Source of the DNA: Haloarcula sebkhae
GTDB taxonomy: Archaea > Halobacteriota > Halobacteria > Halobacteriales > Haloarculaceae
DNA length: 64,000 bases
Direction of reading: 5' to 3'
NCBI RefSeq assembly: GCF_014647415.1
Contig: NZ_BMPD01000003.1
Coordinates: forward strand, 124,001 to 188,000
Shown: in pieces, positions 45,685-54,888 of the stretch
Numbering within the stretch: position 1 is the first letter of the stretch
Layout: every line of letters begins with the position of its first letter
The notes under the pieces: model-generated
Told to the model about the DNA's origin: nothing
Databases searched by the model: none
What the model saw: only the letters and a program-made list of their open reading frames with translations
Translations under genes and position numbers: made by a program

Positions 45685-46929
45685 ATGAGTGGCTCCGCCG
45701 CCGACCCGCCGTCGCCTGACCGACTGGCCGGCGTGTTCTCCGTCTCGTCAGTGCGGCGGGTGGACGGAACGGTCCAATATATTGGCGACCCGCTAGTGCC
45801 ACCGGCTGCCGTCGCTGAGCAACTCAGGCCGGTGTTCAGACAGCAGGGCTACGACGTTCGGCTCGAAGAACTCGGTCCCGAATCGGCTGCGACGGCTGCC
45901 GCGACGAGCAATGGGGGCACTACTATTGTCGGTGATCTGGACGCCGATGACCCGATTACTCCCAATGGTTCGTTGAACGCACGCCAGAACCAGTACGCGT
46001 TGATTGCGGAACCCATGGACACGGACTCCGGCGTCCCGTGGCTCAACATCGGGCTCCTGCTGGCGACTATCGCGTCGACGCTCTACGTCGGCGCGACTGC
46101 CTGGTACTACATTCCGGTCGCCGAGGATCCGCTTCGCGTGTTCGAGGCCTGGCCGTTCGTGGTCGCGATGCTGGGCGTACTCGGCATTCACGAACTGGGT
46201 CACTATGCCGCCGCCCGCTACCACGGCGTCGACGTGACGCTCCCGTATTTCATCCCGTTTCCGTCGTATCTCGGCACGATGGGGGCGGTCATCAACATCC
46301 GGGGGCGCATCCCCGACCGGACGGCGCTGTTCGATATCGGTGTCGCCGGTCCGCTGGCCGGCCTTGTCGCGACGACAATCGTCACGGTCATCGGCCTCTC
46401 GATAGACCCGATCACGGTCCCGGAACGGGTGGCAAACAGCGACACCGGCGTCATCATCACGTTCAATTATCCGCTCCTGTTCCAGGCACTTGAGGCTCTG
46501 GTGAACGCACTGGGGCTCGGGACCGAGGTCGGCCCCGGCGAGTCGGTTCACCCGATCGTGTTCGCCGGCTGGGCCGGGATGTTCTTCACGTTCCTGAATC
46601 TGCTCCCAGTCGGGCAACTCGACGGCGGCCACATCGTGCGGTCCATCGTCGGGCAGCGCCAGGAGACCGTCGCCGCTGCGGTGCCCGGCGCGCTGTTCGC
46701 ACTCGCCGGCTACCTGTATTTCACCCGCGACCCGCCGCCGGTCGGCTTCGGTGTCTGGGGGCTGTGGGTGTTCTGGGGCCTGTTCGCTACCGGGCTCGCG
46801 TATGCGGGTCCTGCCAGACCGACCGTGGACACGACGCTGGACCGGCGGCGGACGCTGCTTGGCGTGTTTACGTTCCTGCTTGGACTGGCCTGTTTCACGC
46901 CGGTCCCGTTCGAGATCAGCGCGATCTGA
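45685..46929 (+). CDS. Site-2-protease family membrane metalloprotease (no PDZ)
   Basis: A 414-residue M50 protease with an N-terminal cytoplasmic domain (about 1-115), then membrane segments. HELGH lies at 169-173 in LGIHELGHYAAARYHGVDV, and the third metal ligand is in LLPVGQLDGGHIVRS. The FIPFPSYLGTMGAVINI stretch is typical of this archaeal/plant-EGY-like branch. It is a second, distinct S2P in this window and lacks PDZ modules. It converges on thiL. Confidence 0.9.
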   Translation: MSGSAADPPSPDRLAGVFSVSSVRRVDGTVQYIGDPLVPPAAVAEQLRPVFRQQGYDVRLEELGPESAATAAATSNGGTTIVGDLDADDPITPNGSLNARQNQYALIAEPMDTDSGVPWLNIGLLLATIASTLYVGATAWYYIPVAEDPLRVFEAWPFVVAMLGVLGIHELGHYAAARYHGVDVTLPYFIPFPSYLGTMGAVINIRGRIPDRTALFDIGVAGPLAGLVATTIVTVIGLSIDPITVPERVANSDTGVIITFNYPLLFQALEALVNALGLGTEVGPGESVHPIVFAGWAGMFFTFLNLLPVGQLDGGHIVRSIVGQRQETVAAAVPGALFALAGYLYFTRDPPPVGFGVWGLWVFWGLFATGLAYAGPARPTVDTTLDRRRTLLGVFTFLLGLACFTPVPFEISAI

Positions 46930-46959
46930 CCGGTAGCCCGTGTCGCGACTGGACCGCCC

Positions 46960-47826
46960 TCAGTGTGAGTACCCTCGGTCTGGCAGCGTCTCGCCATCGA
47001 GTGTCACGCCGCGTTCGGTGGCCGTGCCGATCTGGTGGAGCGGGCACGGTACTGCCTCTCTGGCTTCGGGCACGTCGGACTCGGGCAGCGTACAGACCAG
47101 CTCGAAGTCCTCGCCGAAGAACACACCCAGCTCCCTGCGCTCCTGTTCAGTCTCCGCAAGCGCGTCGACTTGCGCGTCTATCGGCAGTGGCTCCTCGATA
47201 GCGAAGCCACAGCCGCTGGCCTCGGATAACTGGTGGAGCGAGCGGGCCAGCCCGTCGCTCGAATCCATCATCGCCGTCGCGTGCGGTCGGAGCGCAACGC
47301 CCGCACGTACGCGGGGTTCGAACTGGAATAGTTCGTTCGCCTGGTCGGCGTCCCCCCGGTCGAACAGTTCGAGGGCGGCGGCCGACCGGCCGAGCGTTCC
47401 GGTGACACAGACCGCGTCGCCGGGCGAAGCGCCCGAGCGCCGGACCGGGTTGGCTGTGGAGCCGATGGCCGTCGTCGCGACAGTGAACTCATCGTGGCTA
47501 TCCAGGTCGCCGCCGACGTACTCCGCGCCGACCGCGTGACACACGTCCTGTGCGCCGTCGACGAACGCCGCGAGTTCGTCCGCCTCGAACGACGGCGCGC
47601 CGTACGCGGCCACCGCCGCCGTTGCCTCGGCTCCCATCGCCGCAACGTCCGACAGCGAGGCCGCGACAGCACGCCAGCCGGCTGTGTAGCGGGTCGTCCC
47701 CGCCGGGAAGTCCGTCCGCTCGTGGAGCATGTCGGTCGTGATAACTTGCCCATCCACGACGGCGCAGTCGTCGCCTGCGTCGGGAAGCCGGTCGGCCATC
47801 TCGGCGAGTGCGGCCCGCTCGTCCAT
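46960..47826 (-). CDS. thiL: Thiamine-monophosphate kinase
   Basis: A 288-residue AIRS/PurM-fold kinase. It has GDDCAVVDGQVITTDMLHERTDF (nucleotide and Mg site), SLSDVAAMGAEATAAV, GGDLDSHDEFTV and MMDSSDGLARSL. It phosphorylates thiamine monophosphate to thiamine diphosphate. The ATG at 47826 begins DERAALAEMADRLPD; the open frame upstream is not protein-like. It is divergent from the AglD-like gene. Confidence 0.92.
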   Translation of the reverse strand: MDERAALAEMADRLPDAGDDCAVVDGQVITTDMLHERTDFPAGTTRYTAGWRAVAASLSDVAAMGAEATAAVAAYGAPSFEADELAAFVDGAQDVCHAVGAEYVGGDLDSHDEFTVATTAIGSTANPVRRSGASPGDAVCVTGTLGRSAAALELFDRGDADQANELFQFEPRVRAGVALRPHATAMMDSSDGLARSLHQLSEASGCGFAIEEPLPIDAQVDALAETEQERRELGVFFGEDFELVCTLPESDVPEAREAVPCPLHQIGTATERGVTLDGETLPDRGYSH

Positions 47827-47922
47827 ACCCCGTCGTCGGGTTCCCGGGGCAAAACCTCCGGGGATATCCGCCGGCGGGACAGGGTCGGTGGGTTGAAACC
47901 GGAGACTGCCAATTCCACCCAC

Positions 47923-48957
47923 ATGGATGGGAACCGGATGGCGACTGTCGTTGGGTTCGCGGCGGCGCTCGCCGTCCTCGCAGGGCTGGTGTGGCTTGTC
48001 GGCATCAGCGAGACCGTGGACGCGCTCGCGACGGCAGATCCGTGGGCGCTTCTCGCTGTTGCGGGCATCGCCATGCTCTGGCTCGTCTCGTGGGGGCTGG
48101 CGCTGTGGACGGTCCTGCAAGCGCTCGGCGCACCGGTGGCGCCACACACTGCCGTGCTCGTGTTCGTCGCCGCCGTGTTCTCGAACAACGTCACGCCCTT
48201 CGGCCAGGCCGGCGGCGAGCCAGTGAGCGCACTGCTCATCTCGACGGCCGCCGACACCGAGTATGAGACCGGACTGGCGGCTATCGCCACCGTCGACACA
48301 GTCCACTTCCTCCCGTCGGTCGGGTACGCCATCATCGGCTTCACGTTTGTCGCCGCCGGTGCGGTCCAGCTAACACGGAATCTGGCGTTTGCTGCCGGCG
48401 CTGTCGCGGTGCTTGCAGTCGGTATCCCCACTGTTGCTGTCGTGGGCTGGCGACACCGGGACCGCGTGCAGGCGGCGGTCATTCGCGGTGTCGCACCGGC
48501 TCTGGCCGCGCTGTCGAACGTCGTGCCCCGATGGTCACCGCCCTCTGCGGCTAACATCGAGGCGCGAATTGAGGGGTTCTTCTCCGCCATCGAGCGAATC
48601 GCGACCGATCGGCGGACGGTCCTCCAAACCTTTGGGCTCTCGGCGTTTGGCTGGATCTGCCTGTCGGCGTCGCTGTGGACGTCGCTGTATGCCGTCGGGG
48701 CACCAGTTCCGGTCGAAGTTGTCCTGCTTGTCGTCCCCGTCGGGAGCATCGCCAGCGTCGTACCGCTTCCCGGCGGGTCCGGGGCTATCGAGACGGTACT
48801 CGTGACGCTGCTCGTCTCGACGGCCCCGATTTCGGCCGCGCTCGCTACCTCTGCGGTACTGATCCACCGTGTCGGAAGCTACCTGTTGCCGACGATTGTC
48901 GGTGGCGGCGTCGCCGCCGCGCTCAGTGTCGACCGGGCCACGTCGCCTGAAGAGTGA
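47923..48957 (+). CDS. Lysylphosphatidylglycerol synthase TM-region / AglD-like membrane protein (UPF0104)
   Basis: A 344-residue protein with about eight helices and the UPF0104 hallmarks NNVTPFGQAGGEPVSALLI and SVVPLPGGSGAIETVLV. Members act as flippase-like or aminoacyl-lipid membrane domains. The soluble transferase domain of MprF is absent here, so a lipid or polyprenol-handling role is the best guess. The ATG at 47923 precedes the first helix. Confidence 0.85.
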   Translation: MDGNRMATVVGFAAALAVLAGLVWLVGISETVDALATADPWALLAVAGIAMLWLVSWGLALWTVLQALGAPVAPHTAVLVFVAAVFSNNVTPFGQAGGEPVSALLISTAADTEYETGLAAIATVDTVHFLPSVGYAIIGFTFVAAGAVQLTRNLAFAAGAVAVLAVGIPTVAVVGWRHRDRVQAAVIRGVAPALAALSNVVPRWSPPSAANIEARIEGFFSAIERIATDRRTVLQTFGLSAFGWICLSASLWTSLYAVGAPVPVEVVLLVVPVGSIASVVPLPGGSGAIETVLVTLLVSTAPISAALATSAVLIHRVGSYLLPTIVGGGVAAALSVDRATSPEE

Positions 48958-49040
48958 CCGCCACGATTCAGGATGGGAGTGAGGGCATCGCTGCCCTATG
49001 GGCGAGTGAACGGTTCACGCCCGCCGACTGCGAACGACGC

Positions 49041-49049
49041 GTTTAAATG
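49041..49049 (+). promoter_or_regulatory. TATA box of rps19e (leaderless message predicted)
   Basis: GTTTAAATG centred 27-28 nt before the ATG at 49073. That spacing places the transcription start at the start codon itself, so the ribosomal protein mRNA is probably leaderless. No Shine-Dalgarno is visible, in agreement. Confidence 0.55.
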
Positions 49050-49072
49050 ACGGCGACGGGAAGAAATCTGCA

Positions 49073-49534
49073 ATGGCTACACTCTACGACGTTCCCCCCG
49101 AGGAACTCATCGAGGCACTCACGGAGACGCTCGCAGACGAAGACGACATCGAAGCGCCGGACTGGGCCGAGTTCACCAAGACCGGCGTCGACCGCGAACT
49201 CCCACCTGAGCAGGAGGACTTCTGGACGCGACGCGCCGCCAGCCTCCTCCGGAAGGTCGCTGTCGACGGCCCCGTCGGCGTCAACGCCCTCCGCTCCGAG
49301 TACGGCACCTCGAAGCAGGGGACGACCCGCTACCGAGTCCGCCCCCACCACAAGACCAAGGGCTCGGGCAACATCATTCGGACGGCGCTCCAGCAGCTCG
49401 AAGACGCCGGCTACGTCGAGACCAGCGAGAACGACGGCCGCCGTGTCACCGGTGAGGGCCGTAGCCTCCTCGACGACACCGCAGGCGACCTCCTGACGGA
49501 ACTCGACCGTCCGGAACTCGAACGCTACGCGTAA
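49073..49534 (+). CDS. rps19e: Ribosomal protein S19e
   Basis: A 153-residue member of the archaeal/eukaryotic eS19 family: LYDVPPEELIEALTETL, PPEQEDFWTRRAASLLRKVAVDGPVGVNALRSEYG, and the RNA-binding RPHHKTKGSGNIIRTALQQLE. It belongs to the 30S subunit. It is followed by the PDCD5-like gene after 87 nt, a common archaeal pairing. Confidence 0.97.
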   Translation: MATLYDVPPEELIEALTETLADEDDIEAPDWAEFTKTGVDRELPPEQEDFWTRRAASLLRKVAVDGPVGVNALRSEYGTSKQGTTRYRVRPHHKTKGSGNIIRTALQQLEDAGYVETSENDGRRVTGEGRSLLDDTAGDLLTELDRPELERYA

Positions 49535-49621
49535 CTAACGCCTTTCTCGCTGTTTTTCACCTACCCCGTAGCCCCTGCTCCGAAATCGTTTTCCGACCGA
49601 CTCCAGTATTTTCACACAACT

Positions 49622-49966
49622 ATGAGTGGCGACCCCAGCGATGAGGAACTCGAAGAACTCCGGAAAAAGAAGATGGAGCAGCTCAAGGAACAGCAGGGCG
49701 ACGAGGGCGAGGCGCAGGAGGCGGCCAAGCAGCAGGCCGACGCCCAGAAGCAGGCCGTCCTCAAGCAGAACCTCACCGACGGCGCACGCAAGCGGCTCAA
49801 CACGGTGAAGATGTCGAAACCGCAGGTCGGCGAGCAAATCGAACAGCAGGTCGTCGCACTGGCCCAGAGCGGCCGCGTGCAGGGCCAGATCGACGAGGAT
49901 CAGATGAAGGAACTCCTCTCGGAGCTGACCCCCGACTCCAAGAGCTTCGACATCAAGCGCCGGTAG
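49622..49966 (+). CDS. PDCD5/TFAR19-like DNA-binding protein
   Basis: A 114-residue protein, charged and helical at the N-terminus ([20 protein letters not shown]), with the conserved core [23 protein letters not shown] and a C-terminus SKSFDIKRR. Archaeal homologues of human PDCD5 bind nucleic acid in vitro, and the cellular role is unclear. The stop is directly followed by the ATG of the PP-loop gene, so both are likely co-translated. Confidence 0.93.
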   Translation: MSGDPSDEELEELRKKKMEQLKEQQGDEGEAQEAAKQQADAQKQAVLKQNLTDGARKRLNTVKMSKPQVGEQIEQQVVALAQSGRVQGQIDEDQMKELLSELTPDSKSFDIKRR

Positions 49967-50584
49967 ATGGACTGTGCCCTGTTGTACAGCGGCGGAAAGG
50001 ACTCGACGCTGGCAGCGCTCTTGCTCGACCCCTTCTACGACGTGACGCTCGTCAGCGGCTCTTTCGGCGTGCGTGACACTGAGCCTGCACAGGAGAGCGC
50101 AACGGCTGTCGGCTTCGACCACACGACGGTCGGTCTGGACCCGGACGTGGCCCACGCCGCCGTCGAGCAAATGTACGACGACGGCTACCCGCGAAACGGC
50201 ATCCAGCAGGTCCACGAACACGCCGTCGAAACCGTCGCACGCGGTGACTGGCTTCCCGATGCAGGCGGTCTCGATACACTCGACGCCGTGGCTGACGGCA
50301 CCCGCCGCGACGACCGGGTGCCGACCATCGAGCGCCCGCTCGCCCAGAGCGTCGAGGACCGCTTCGGCGTGGACTACCTCGCGCCACTTTCGGGCATCGG
50401 CCGCGGCGCTATCGACGCGATGGCCGCCGACAAACTCGTCGTCGAGAGCGGCCCCAGCGCCGAGATTCCGAAGGCCGACTACGAAGTCGAACTCCGCACG
50501 CTCTTGCGGGAGCGCTATGGTGAGGGTGCTGTAGCCGATGTCTTCCCCGAGCACACGCAATCTCGTGTGCAGGGCCTGCGGTAG
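49967..50584 (+). CDS. N-type ATP pyrophosphatase (PP-loop) family protein
   Basis: A 205-residue protein with the PP-loop LLYSGGKDSTLAALLL at the N-terminus (SGGKDS), which binds the pyrophosphate of ATP. Members adenylate tRNA bases or small substrates. A later LAPLSGIGRGAIDAMA could be substrate-binding. Which reaction it performs is unknown. The gap to the PDCD5-like gene is zero, hinting at a translation-related role. Confidence 0.83.
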   Translation: MDCALLYSGGKDSTLAALLLDPFYDVTLVSGSFGVRDTEPAQESATAVGFDHTTVGLDPDVAHAAVEQMYDDGYPRNGIQQVHEHAVETVARGDWLPDAGGLDTLDAVADGTRRDDRVPTIERPLAQSVEDRFGVDYLAPLSGIGRGAIDAMAADKLVVESGPSAEIPKADYEVELRTLLRERYGEGAVADVFPEHTQSRVQGLR

Positions 50585-50619
50585 CCGTGTCGGGTGTCTG
50601 CTCTACGTAGTTCGCCATC

Positions 50620-51285
50620 TCAGGCGATATCCCGGGTGGTGTCCACCCTGATGCGGTCGGTGAGGTCGAGGCATATCGGTTCGGTGAGCGCGCGGCCCCC
50701 GCGGAACTTCGGGACGAAGAGCCTGTTTTCGATAGCGTCGTCGTTTCGCTTTGTTTCGAGGTCGAGTACGACGTCGCTCGTGTACTCCGTCCGGTGGCGC
50801 TGTGACGGCGTGGCGCTGTGTTTGAGCGCGTACAGGACCGCAACGCTGTCGGTCTGTGTGAGCCTGGAGTGCAGCGTTTCGAGGAAGGCCCGAAATTCCC
50901 CCGTGTCGGCGCGTTCGAGCGGTTCGACCGGGTCGACGACGAGGAGCGATTCCTCGGTGACCTCCTCAGCGTGGGCGAGCGCATCGCTGACTGGGGCTTC
51001 CCGGTCCAGTTGGCTGACCGCGAGGTCGTCGTAGGTACCTCGCTGTGATCGCAGCGCTGACGTGACCGTCGTGGGTGCCTGTTCGCCGGAGAGATACACC
51101 GTCTCCTGCCGGGCGACGAACTCGGAGAGAAACAGCTCTGCCTGGCTCGCCGGCTCAGCGAGCAATGTGACGAGGCTGCCAGCTGGAATGCCGCCATCGA
51201 GCTTCCGGTCCAGTGCCCGAACTCCCGTCTCGAATCGTTGCGTCACTGTCTCACCCCGCGTGGCGTCCACCGGTTCACTGCCCAT
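50620..51285 (-). CDS. RecA/KaiC-like protein with degenerate Walker A
   Basis: A 221-residue protein with the architecture of small archaeal RecA/Rad55/KaiC-like ATPases: RFETGVRALDRKLDGGIPAGSLVTLLAEP at the start and ESLLVVDPVEPLERAD where Walker B would be. The P-loop position reads AEPASQAEL with no Gly-Lys-Ser/Thr, so ATP hydrolysis is unlikely. It could be a regulatory or scaffold paralogue. It is divergent from hisS. Confidence 0.75.
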   Translation of the reverse strand: MGSEPVDATRGETVTQRFETGVRALDRKLDGGIPAGSLVTLLAEPASQAELFLSEFVARQETVYLSGEQAPTTVTSALRSQRGTYDDLAVSQLDREAPVSDALAHAEEVTEESLLVVDPVEPLERADTGEFRAFLETLHSRLTQTDSVAVLYALKHSATPSQRHRTEYTSDVVLDLETKRNDDAIENRLFVPKFRGGRALTEPICLDLTDRIRVDTTRDIA

Positions 51286-51541
51286 CCCATATAACGGGAC
51301 TCAGTACCGCATGGCTTTGTTGTCCACCGTCTACCACGGATCGTCTTCTACACAGTGGGTCTCTAGCCCGCTCCCTACGGGCAGGTGTTAGTCACGCCCG
51401 ACAGTTATGGGTAGAACGCTGGCAAGAGCAGCGGCCGCCCCCTCTTAGCGACTCTCTACCGGTAGGTGTCAGCCGTCGGTCTGTTGGTCGTGGCCAGCGT
51501 GAACAAACAGGTTCAAGCGAGCGCTCGCTGTAGACGCGGGT

Positions 51542-52849
51542 ATGTACGACTCCGTCAAGGGCTTTCGCGATTTCTATCCCGAGGAGATGCAGGCTCGGCG
51601 GTGGGCCATGGACACGCTGGAAGACGTCGCACAGCGCTACGGCTTCCGGGAGATCGGCACGCCGGCGGTAGAACCGACCGAGATGTACGTCGACAAGAGC
51701 GGCGAGGAGATTGTCGAGGAACTGTACAGCTTCGAGGACAAGGGTGGGCGAGAGGTCGCACTTACGCCGGAACTGACGCCGACCGTCGCGCGGATGTTCG
51801 TCGCCAAGCAACAGGAACTCTCAAAGCCGATTAAGTGGGTTTCGACGCGACCGTTCTGGCGCTACGAGGAGCCCCAGCAGGGACGGTTCCGTGAGTTCTA
51901 CCAGACCAACGTCGACATCTTCGGCTCGGCAGAGCCGACGGCCGACGCCGAGATTCTGGCTGTCGCCGTGGATATGCTCACCGACCTCGGGCTCACCGCC
52001 GAGGACTTTGAAATCCGCGTCTCGCACCGGGACATTCTCTCGGGCGTGCTGGAGTCGTTCGGGGCCGACGTGGACGTGCCCGAGGCTATTCGTGCGGTCG
52101 ACAAGCGGGCGAAGGTCGACCACGACGACTACCTCGACGCGCTCGTCGAGGCGGGGCTCAACTACGGTCAGGCCGACAAGTTCGACGAGATGCTGCAGAT
52201 CGACGCTCAAGAAATCGAAACGCTTGCGGACCTCACCGGCTCCGAGGATGTCCGCGCGGCGACCGACAATCTTCAGGCAGTGCTCGATGCGGCCGAGGAC
52301 TTCGGCGTCCGCGACCACCTCACCGTCTCACTGACGACCGCACGCGGGCTGGACTACTACACCGGCGTTGTCTTCGAGTGCTTCGACTCGACGGGCGAGG
52401 TGTCCCGCTCGGTGTTCGGCGGCGGTCGCTACGACGACCTCATCGAGGGCTTCGGGGGCCAGCCGACGCCGGCCGTCGGGTTCGCGCCCGGCCACGCCAC
52501 GCTTCAGTTGCTCTGCCAGCGCGCCGGCGTCTGGCCCGCCGAGGAGCTGTCGACAGACTACTACGTCCTGCAGGTCGGCGACACGCGCCCGACCGCGGCT
52601 CGCATCGCCCGTGACCTGCGTGAGCGGGGCCACGTCGTCGAGAGCGACGTTGCCGACCGGTCCTTTGGCGCGCAGATGGGCTACGCTGACGGTATCAACG
52701 CCGAAACGGTCGTCATCGTTGGCGAGCAGGATCTCGAAAACGACGAGGTAACGCTCAAGGAGATGGACGACGGCGAGCAGATCAGCGTCCCGCTCTCCGA
52801 GTTCCCCGGCGACCACGACCGGCCGACGTTCGAGGACTTCGCGGAGTAG
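51542..52849 (+). CDS. hisS: Histidyl-tRNA synthetase
   Basis: A 435-residue class II synthetase. Motif 1 is in GFRDFYPEEMQARRW, motif 2 in RPFWRYEEPQQGRFREFYQTNVDIFG, and the histidine A motif in GLDYYTGVVFE. Motif 3 is GGGRYDDLIEGFGG and the anticodon domain is at the C-terminus. Length and order are normal. Its 256-bp upstream spacer contains a 14-bp perfect palindrome (AGCGAGCGCTCGCT) about 10-20 nt before the ATG. Confidence 0.95.
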   Translation: MYDSVKGFRDFYPEEMQARRWAMDTLEDVAQRYGFREIGTPAVEPTEMYVDKSGEEIVEELYSFEDKGGREVALTPELTPTVARMFVAKQQELSKPIKWVSTRPFWRYEEPQQGRFREFYQTNVDIFGSAEPTADAEILAVAVDMLTDLGLTAEDFEIRVSHRDILSGVLESFGADVDVPEAIRAVDKRAKVDHDDYLDALVEAGLNYGQADKFDEMLQIDAQEIETLADLTGSEDVRAATDNLQAVLDAAEDFGVRDHLTVSLTTARGLDYYTGVVFECFDSTGEVSRSVFGGGRYDDLIEGFGGQPTPAVGFAPGHATLQLLCQRAGVWPAEELSTDYYVLQVGDTRPTAARIARDLRERGHVVESDVADRSFGAQMGYADGINAETVVIVGEQDLENDEVTLKEMDDGEQISVPLSEFPGDHDRPTFEDFAE

Positions 52850-52910
52850 CGCGACCCGGCAGTCGGGTTATGACAGTAATTTTTTGCGACTGCCGTGTTG
52901 AGTAGTCGAC

Positions 52911-53333
52911 ATGCAGCTCCCCTCCATCGCCCTCCCGAGGTGGAAGCTCGTCGCGACTATCGTGATCGTTTCGACGGGCGTCGCCATGCTCGGAGGGGCG
53001 GCCGGCCTCGGAAACGTGCTCACACCGCTGTCGATCATCCTCGGCTGGTTCATCCTGGCACCCCTCGTCGCCCTGTTGGGATCGGAACTGCCGATGATCG
53101 AGCCCCCGGAAGACGAGTCGGAGATGGACGGAACCGATGCGACCACCGCAGCGGAACCGACGGTAGACCCGGTCGACCAGCTCCGGGAGCGATACGCCCG
53201 CGGTGAACTGACGGACAGTGAGTTTGAGCGGCGACTGGACCGATTGCTGGAAACCGAATCACTCTCGGCGAACAGCGGAACGGAAAACGAGGTCCGTGAA
53301 ACCAACAGAGAAGTCAGCCTCGAAACGGAATAA
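52911..53333 (+). CDS. SHOCT-domain membrane protein
   Basis: A 140-residue protein with two membrane segments (about 11-32 and 36-60), an acidic linker and a C-terminal SHOCT motif (DPVDQLRERYARGELTDSEFERRLDRLL). SHOCT is thought to mediate oligomerisation. Its function is unknown. The gene is 61 nt downstream of hisS on the same strand. Confidence 0.84.
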   Translation: MQLPSIALPRWKLVATIVIVSTGVAMLGGAAGLGNVLTPLSIILGWFILAPLVALLGSELPMIEPPEDESEMDGTDATTAAEPTVDPVDQLRERYARGELTDSEFERRLDRLLETESLSANSGTENEVRETNREVSLETE

Positions 53334-53401
53334 GATGGAGTCCGGCCACTACTTTCGTGTGACCACGATCCCTGCCTGAGGCCGTTCGGGAGTCAGTCCG
53401 G

Positions 53402-53908
53402 TCAGAGCGCCCGTTCCATTTCCATCTCCACGCGCTCTTTGGCGATCGTCTCGAAGCCGACCGACTCGTACAGCGCTCGGGCGACGTGGTTCGTGTTCGA
53501 GACGGAGAGCCAGACGCGGTCGAGCCCGTTTTCCTGCCCGTATCCGAGGAGCACGCGGATGAGCTGTGAGCCGATACCGGCGTGCTGGTAGTCCGGATGG
53601 ACAAAAATCGCCAATTCCGAGGTGTCCTGATACGGGACGAGGACGGCGTGGCCGACGGCCCGATCCTCGTGCCAGACAACGACGTTCAGGCCGTCTTCGA
53701 CAAGGTTCGGCAGCCAGTCGCGGATGTCCGCTTCAGTCCGGGGTGGGACGCCCTGTGACCGGGACTCAGTCCCGAAATCAGCATACATCTCCACCAGTGG
53801 GTCGATGTCGCCGTCATAGGCCTTGATTGTCACCGTCCGCCCGTCGTGGTCGGTGAACGTTTCGGGCGGGCGAGGGAAGTCGTGATCCGCCGCGGCGGCG
53901 TTGGACAT
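53402..53908 (-). CDS. GNAT-family N-acetyltransferase
   Basis: A 168-residue GNAT enzyme. It has VTIKAYDGDIDPLVEMYADF at the start, the catalytic strand ELAIFVHPDYQHAGIGSQLIRVLL with the acetyl-CoA loop Q-H-A-G-I-G, and a final NHVARALYESVGFE. The substrate is unknown. The ATG at 53908 is preferred to longer in-frame readings that run back through the spacer and truA. It is divergent from truA with a 95-bp spacer. Confidence 0.85.
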   Translation of the reverse strand: MSNAAAADHDFPRPPETFTDHDGRTVTIKAYDGDIDPLVEMYADFGTESRSQGVPPRTEADIRDWLPNLVEDGLNVVVWHEDRAVGHAVLVPYQDTSELAIFVHPDYQHAGIGSQLIRVLLGYGQENGLDRVWLSVSNTNHVARALYESVGFETIAKERVEMEMERAL

Positions 53909-54003
53909 GCTCCTGTCTTTGTCCTCAGGACGCCTAAGTTCGTCTATCCTTCCCAGCGACTGAGATTCGGGTGAGACAAGTGGCTCGCAGTCGACAAATC
54001 TGT

Positions 54004-54843
54004 ATGCGCGCCTATCGCGTGGCCTACGACGGTCGACCGTATCACGGGTTCCAGCGCCAGCCCGACGTCGACACCGTCGAGGGGCGACTGCGCTCGGCGC
54101 TCGTTCGCCTCGGTGTCTGTGAGCGCGGTGGGGGGCTGCCCGGACGGTACGCGGCTGCAGGCCGGACTGACGCTGGCGTCTCCGCGCGAGCACAGACCAT
54201 CGCCTTCGACGCGCCCGCGTGGCTCTCACCGGTGGCGTTCAACGGCGAACTCCCGGACGACATTCGGGTGTGGGCAAGCGCTGATGTCCCCGAGGACTTC
54301 CACGCGACCCACGACGCCACCGAGCGCACGTACACCTACTACCTGTACGCGCCGCCCGGAGACGACGTCCGCGTCGACCACTCCGACGACAGAACAGTCG
54401 ACGACGAGCGGTGGGCCAAGGCCGTCGACGCACTCGCCGGGAGCCACGACTTCCACAACCTCACGTCCGACGACACCGGCACTCAGCGAACCGTCGACAT
54501 CGACTGGGCACGGGACGGCCAGTTCCTCGTCGTCCAGTTCACGGCCGGTGGATTCTGCCGTCAGTTGGTCCGTCGACTCGTCTCACTCGCGGCGGCTGTC
54601 GCGGACGGCTCGGCACCGCTGTCGAAGGTCGACCGCATCTTCTCGCCCGAGCCTGTTAGCGGCCCTGACGGGGTTCCGTCGGCCTCGCCCGAACCGCTGG
54701 TGCTGACCGATGTCTGCTACCCGGACGTGCGCTTCACCCGAGACGAGGACGCCGTGGCTGACGCCCGAACGGTCTTTGCGCACCGGCGCGCGAACGCCTG
54801 CGCGACTGCACGGGTTGCCGGCAACATCACCGACGGGCTGTAG
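54004..54843 (+). CDS. truA: tRNA pseudouridine synthase A
   Basis: A 279-residue TruA-type enzyme: AYRVAYDGRPYHGFQRQ at the start, catalytic Asp56 in AAGRTDAGVSA, and FTAGGFCRQLVRRLVSLA in the C-terminal half. It modifies U38-40 of tRNA anticodon arms. The ATG at 54004 matches the family start; an in-frame start at 53971 is less likely. Confidence 0.94.
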   Translation: MRAYRVAYDGRPYHGFQRQPDVDTVEGRLRSALVRLGVCERGGGLPGRYAAAGRTDAGVSARAQTIAFDAPAWLSPVAFNGELPDDIRVWASADVPEDFHATHDATERTYTYYLYAPPGDDVRVDHSDDRTVDDERWAKAVDALAGSHDFHNLTSDDTGTQRTVDIDWARDGQFLVVQFTAGGFCRQLVRRLVSLAAAVADGSAPLSKVDRIFSPEPVSGPDGVPSASPEPLVLTDVCYPDVRFTRDEDAVADARTVFAHRRANACATARVAGNITDGL

Positions 54844-54888
54844 TTCCCGAAACGAAGGCTTACTTCGGCCCCGTCCCAAGAGCCGGCT

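Noticed and set aside
51521..51534. 14-bp palindrome before hisS as a regulator operator
   Set aside because: AGCGAGCGCTCGCT is of a type expected in GC-rich spacers, and nothing links it to a known regulator. Kept only as a note in the hisS entry.
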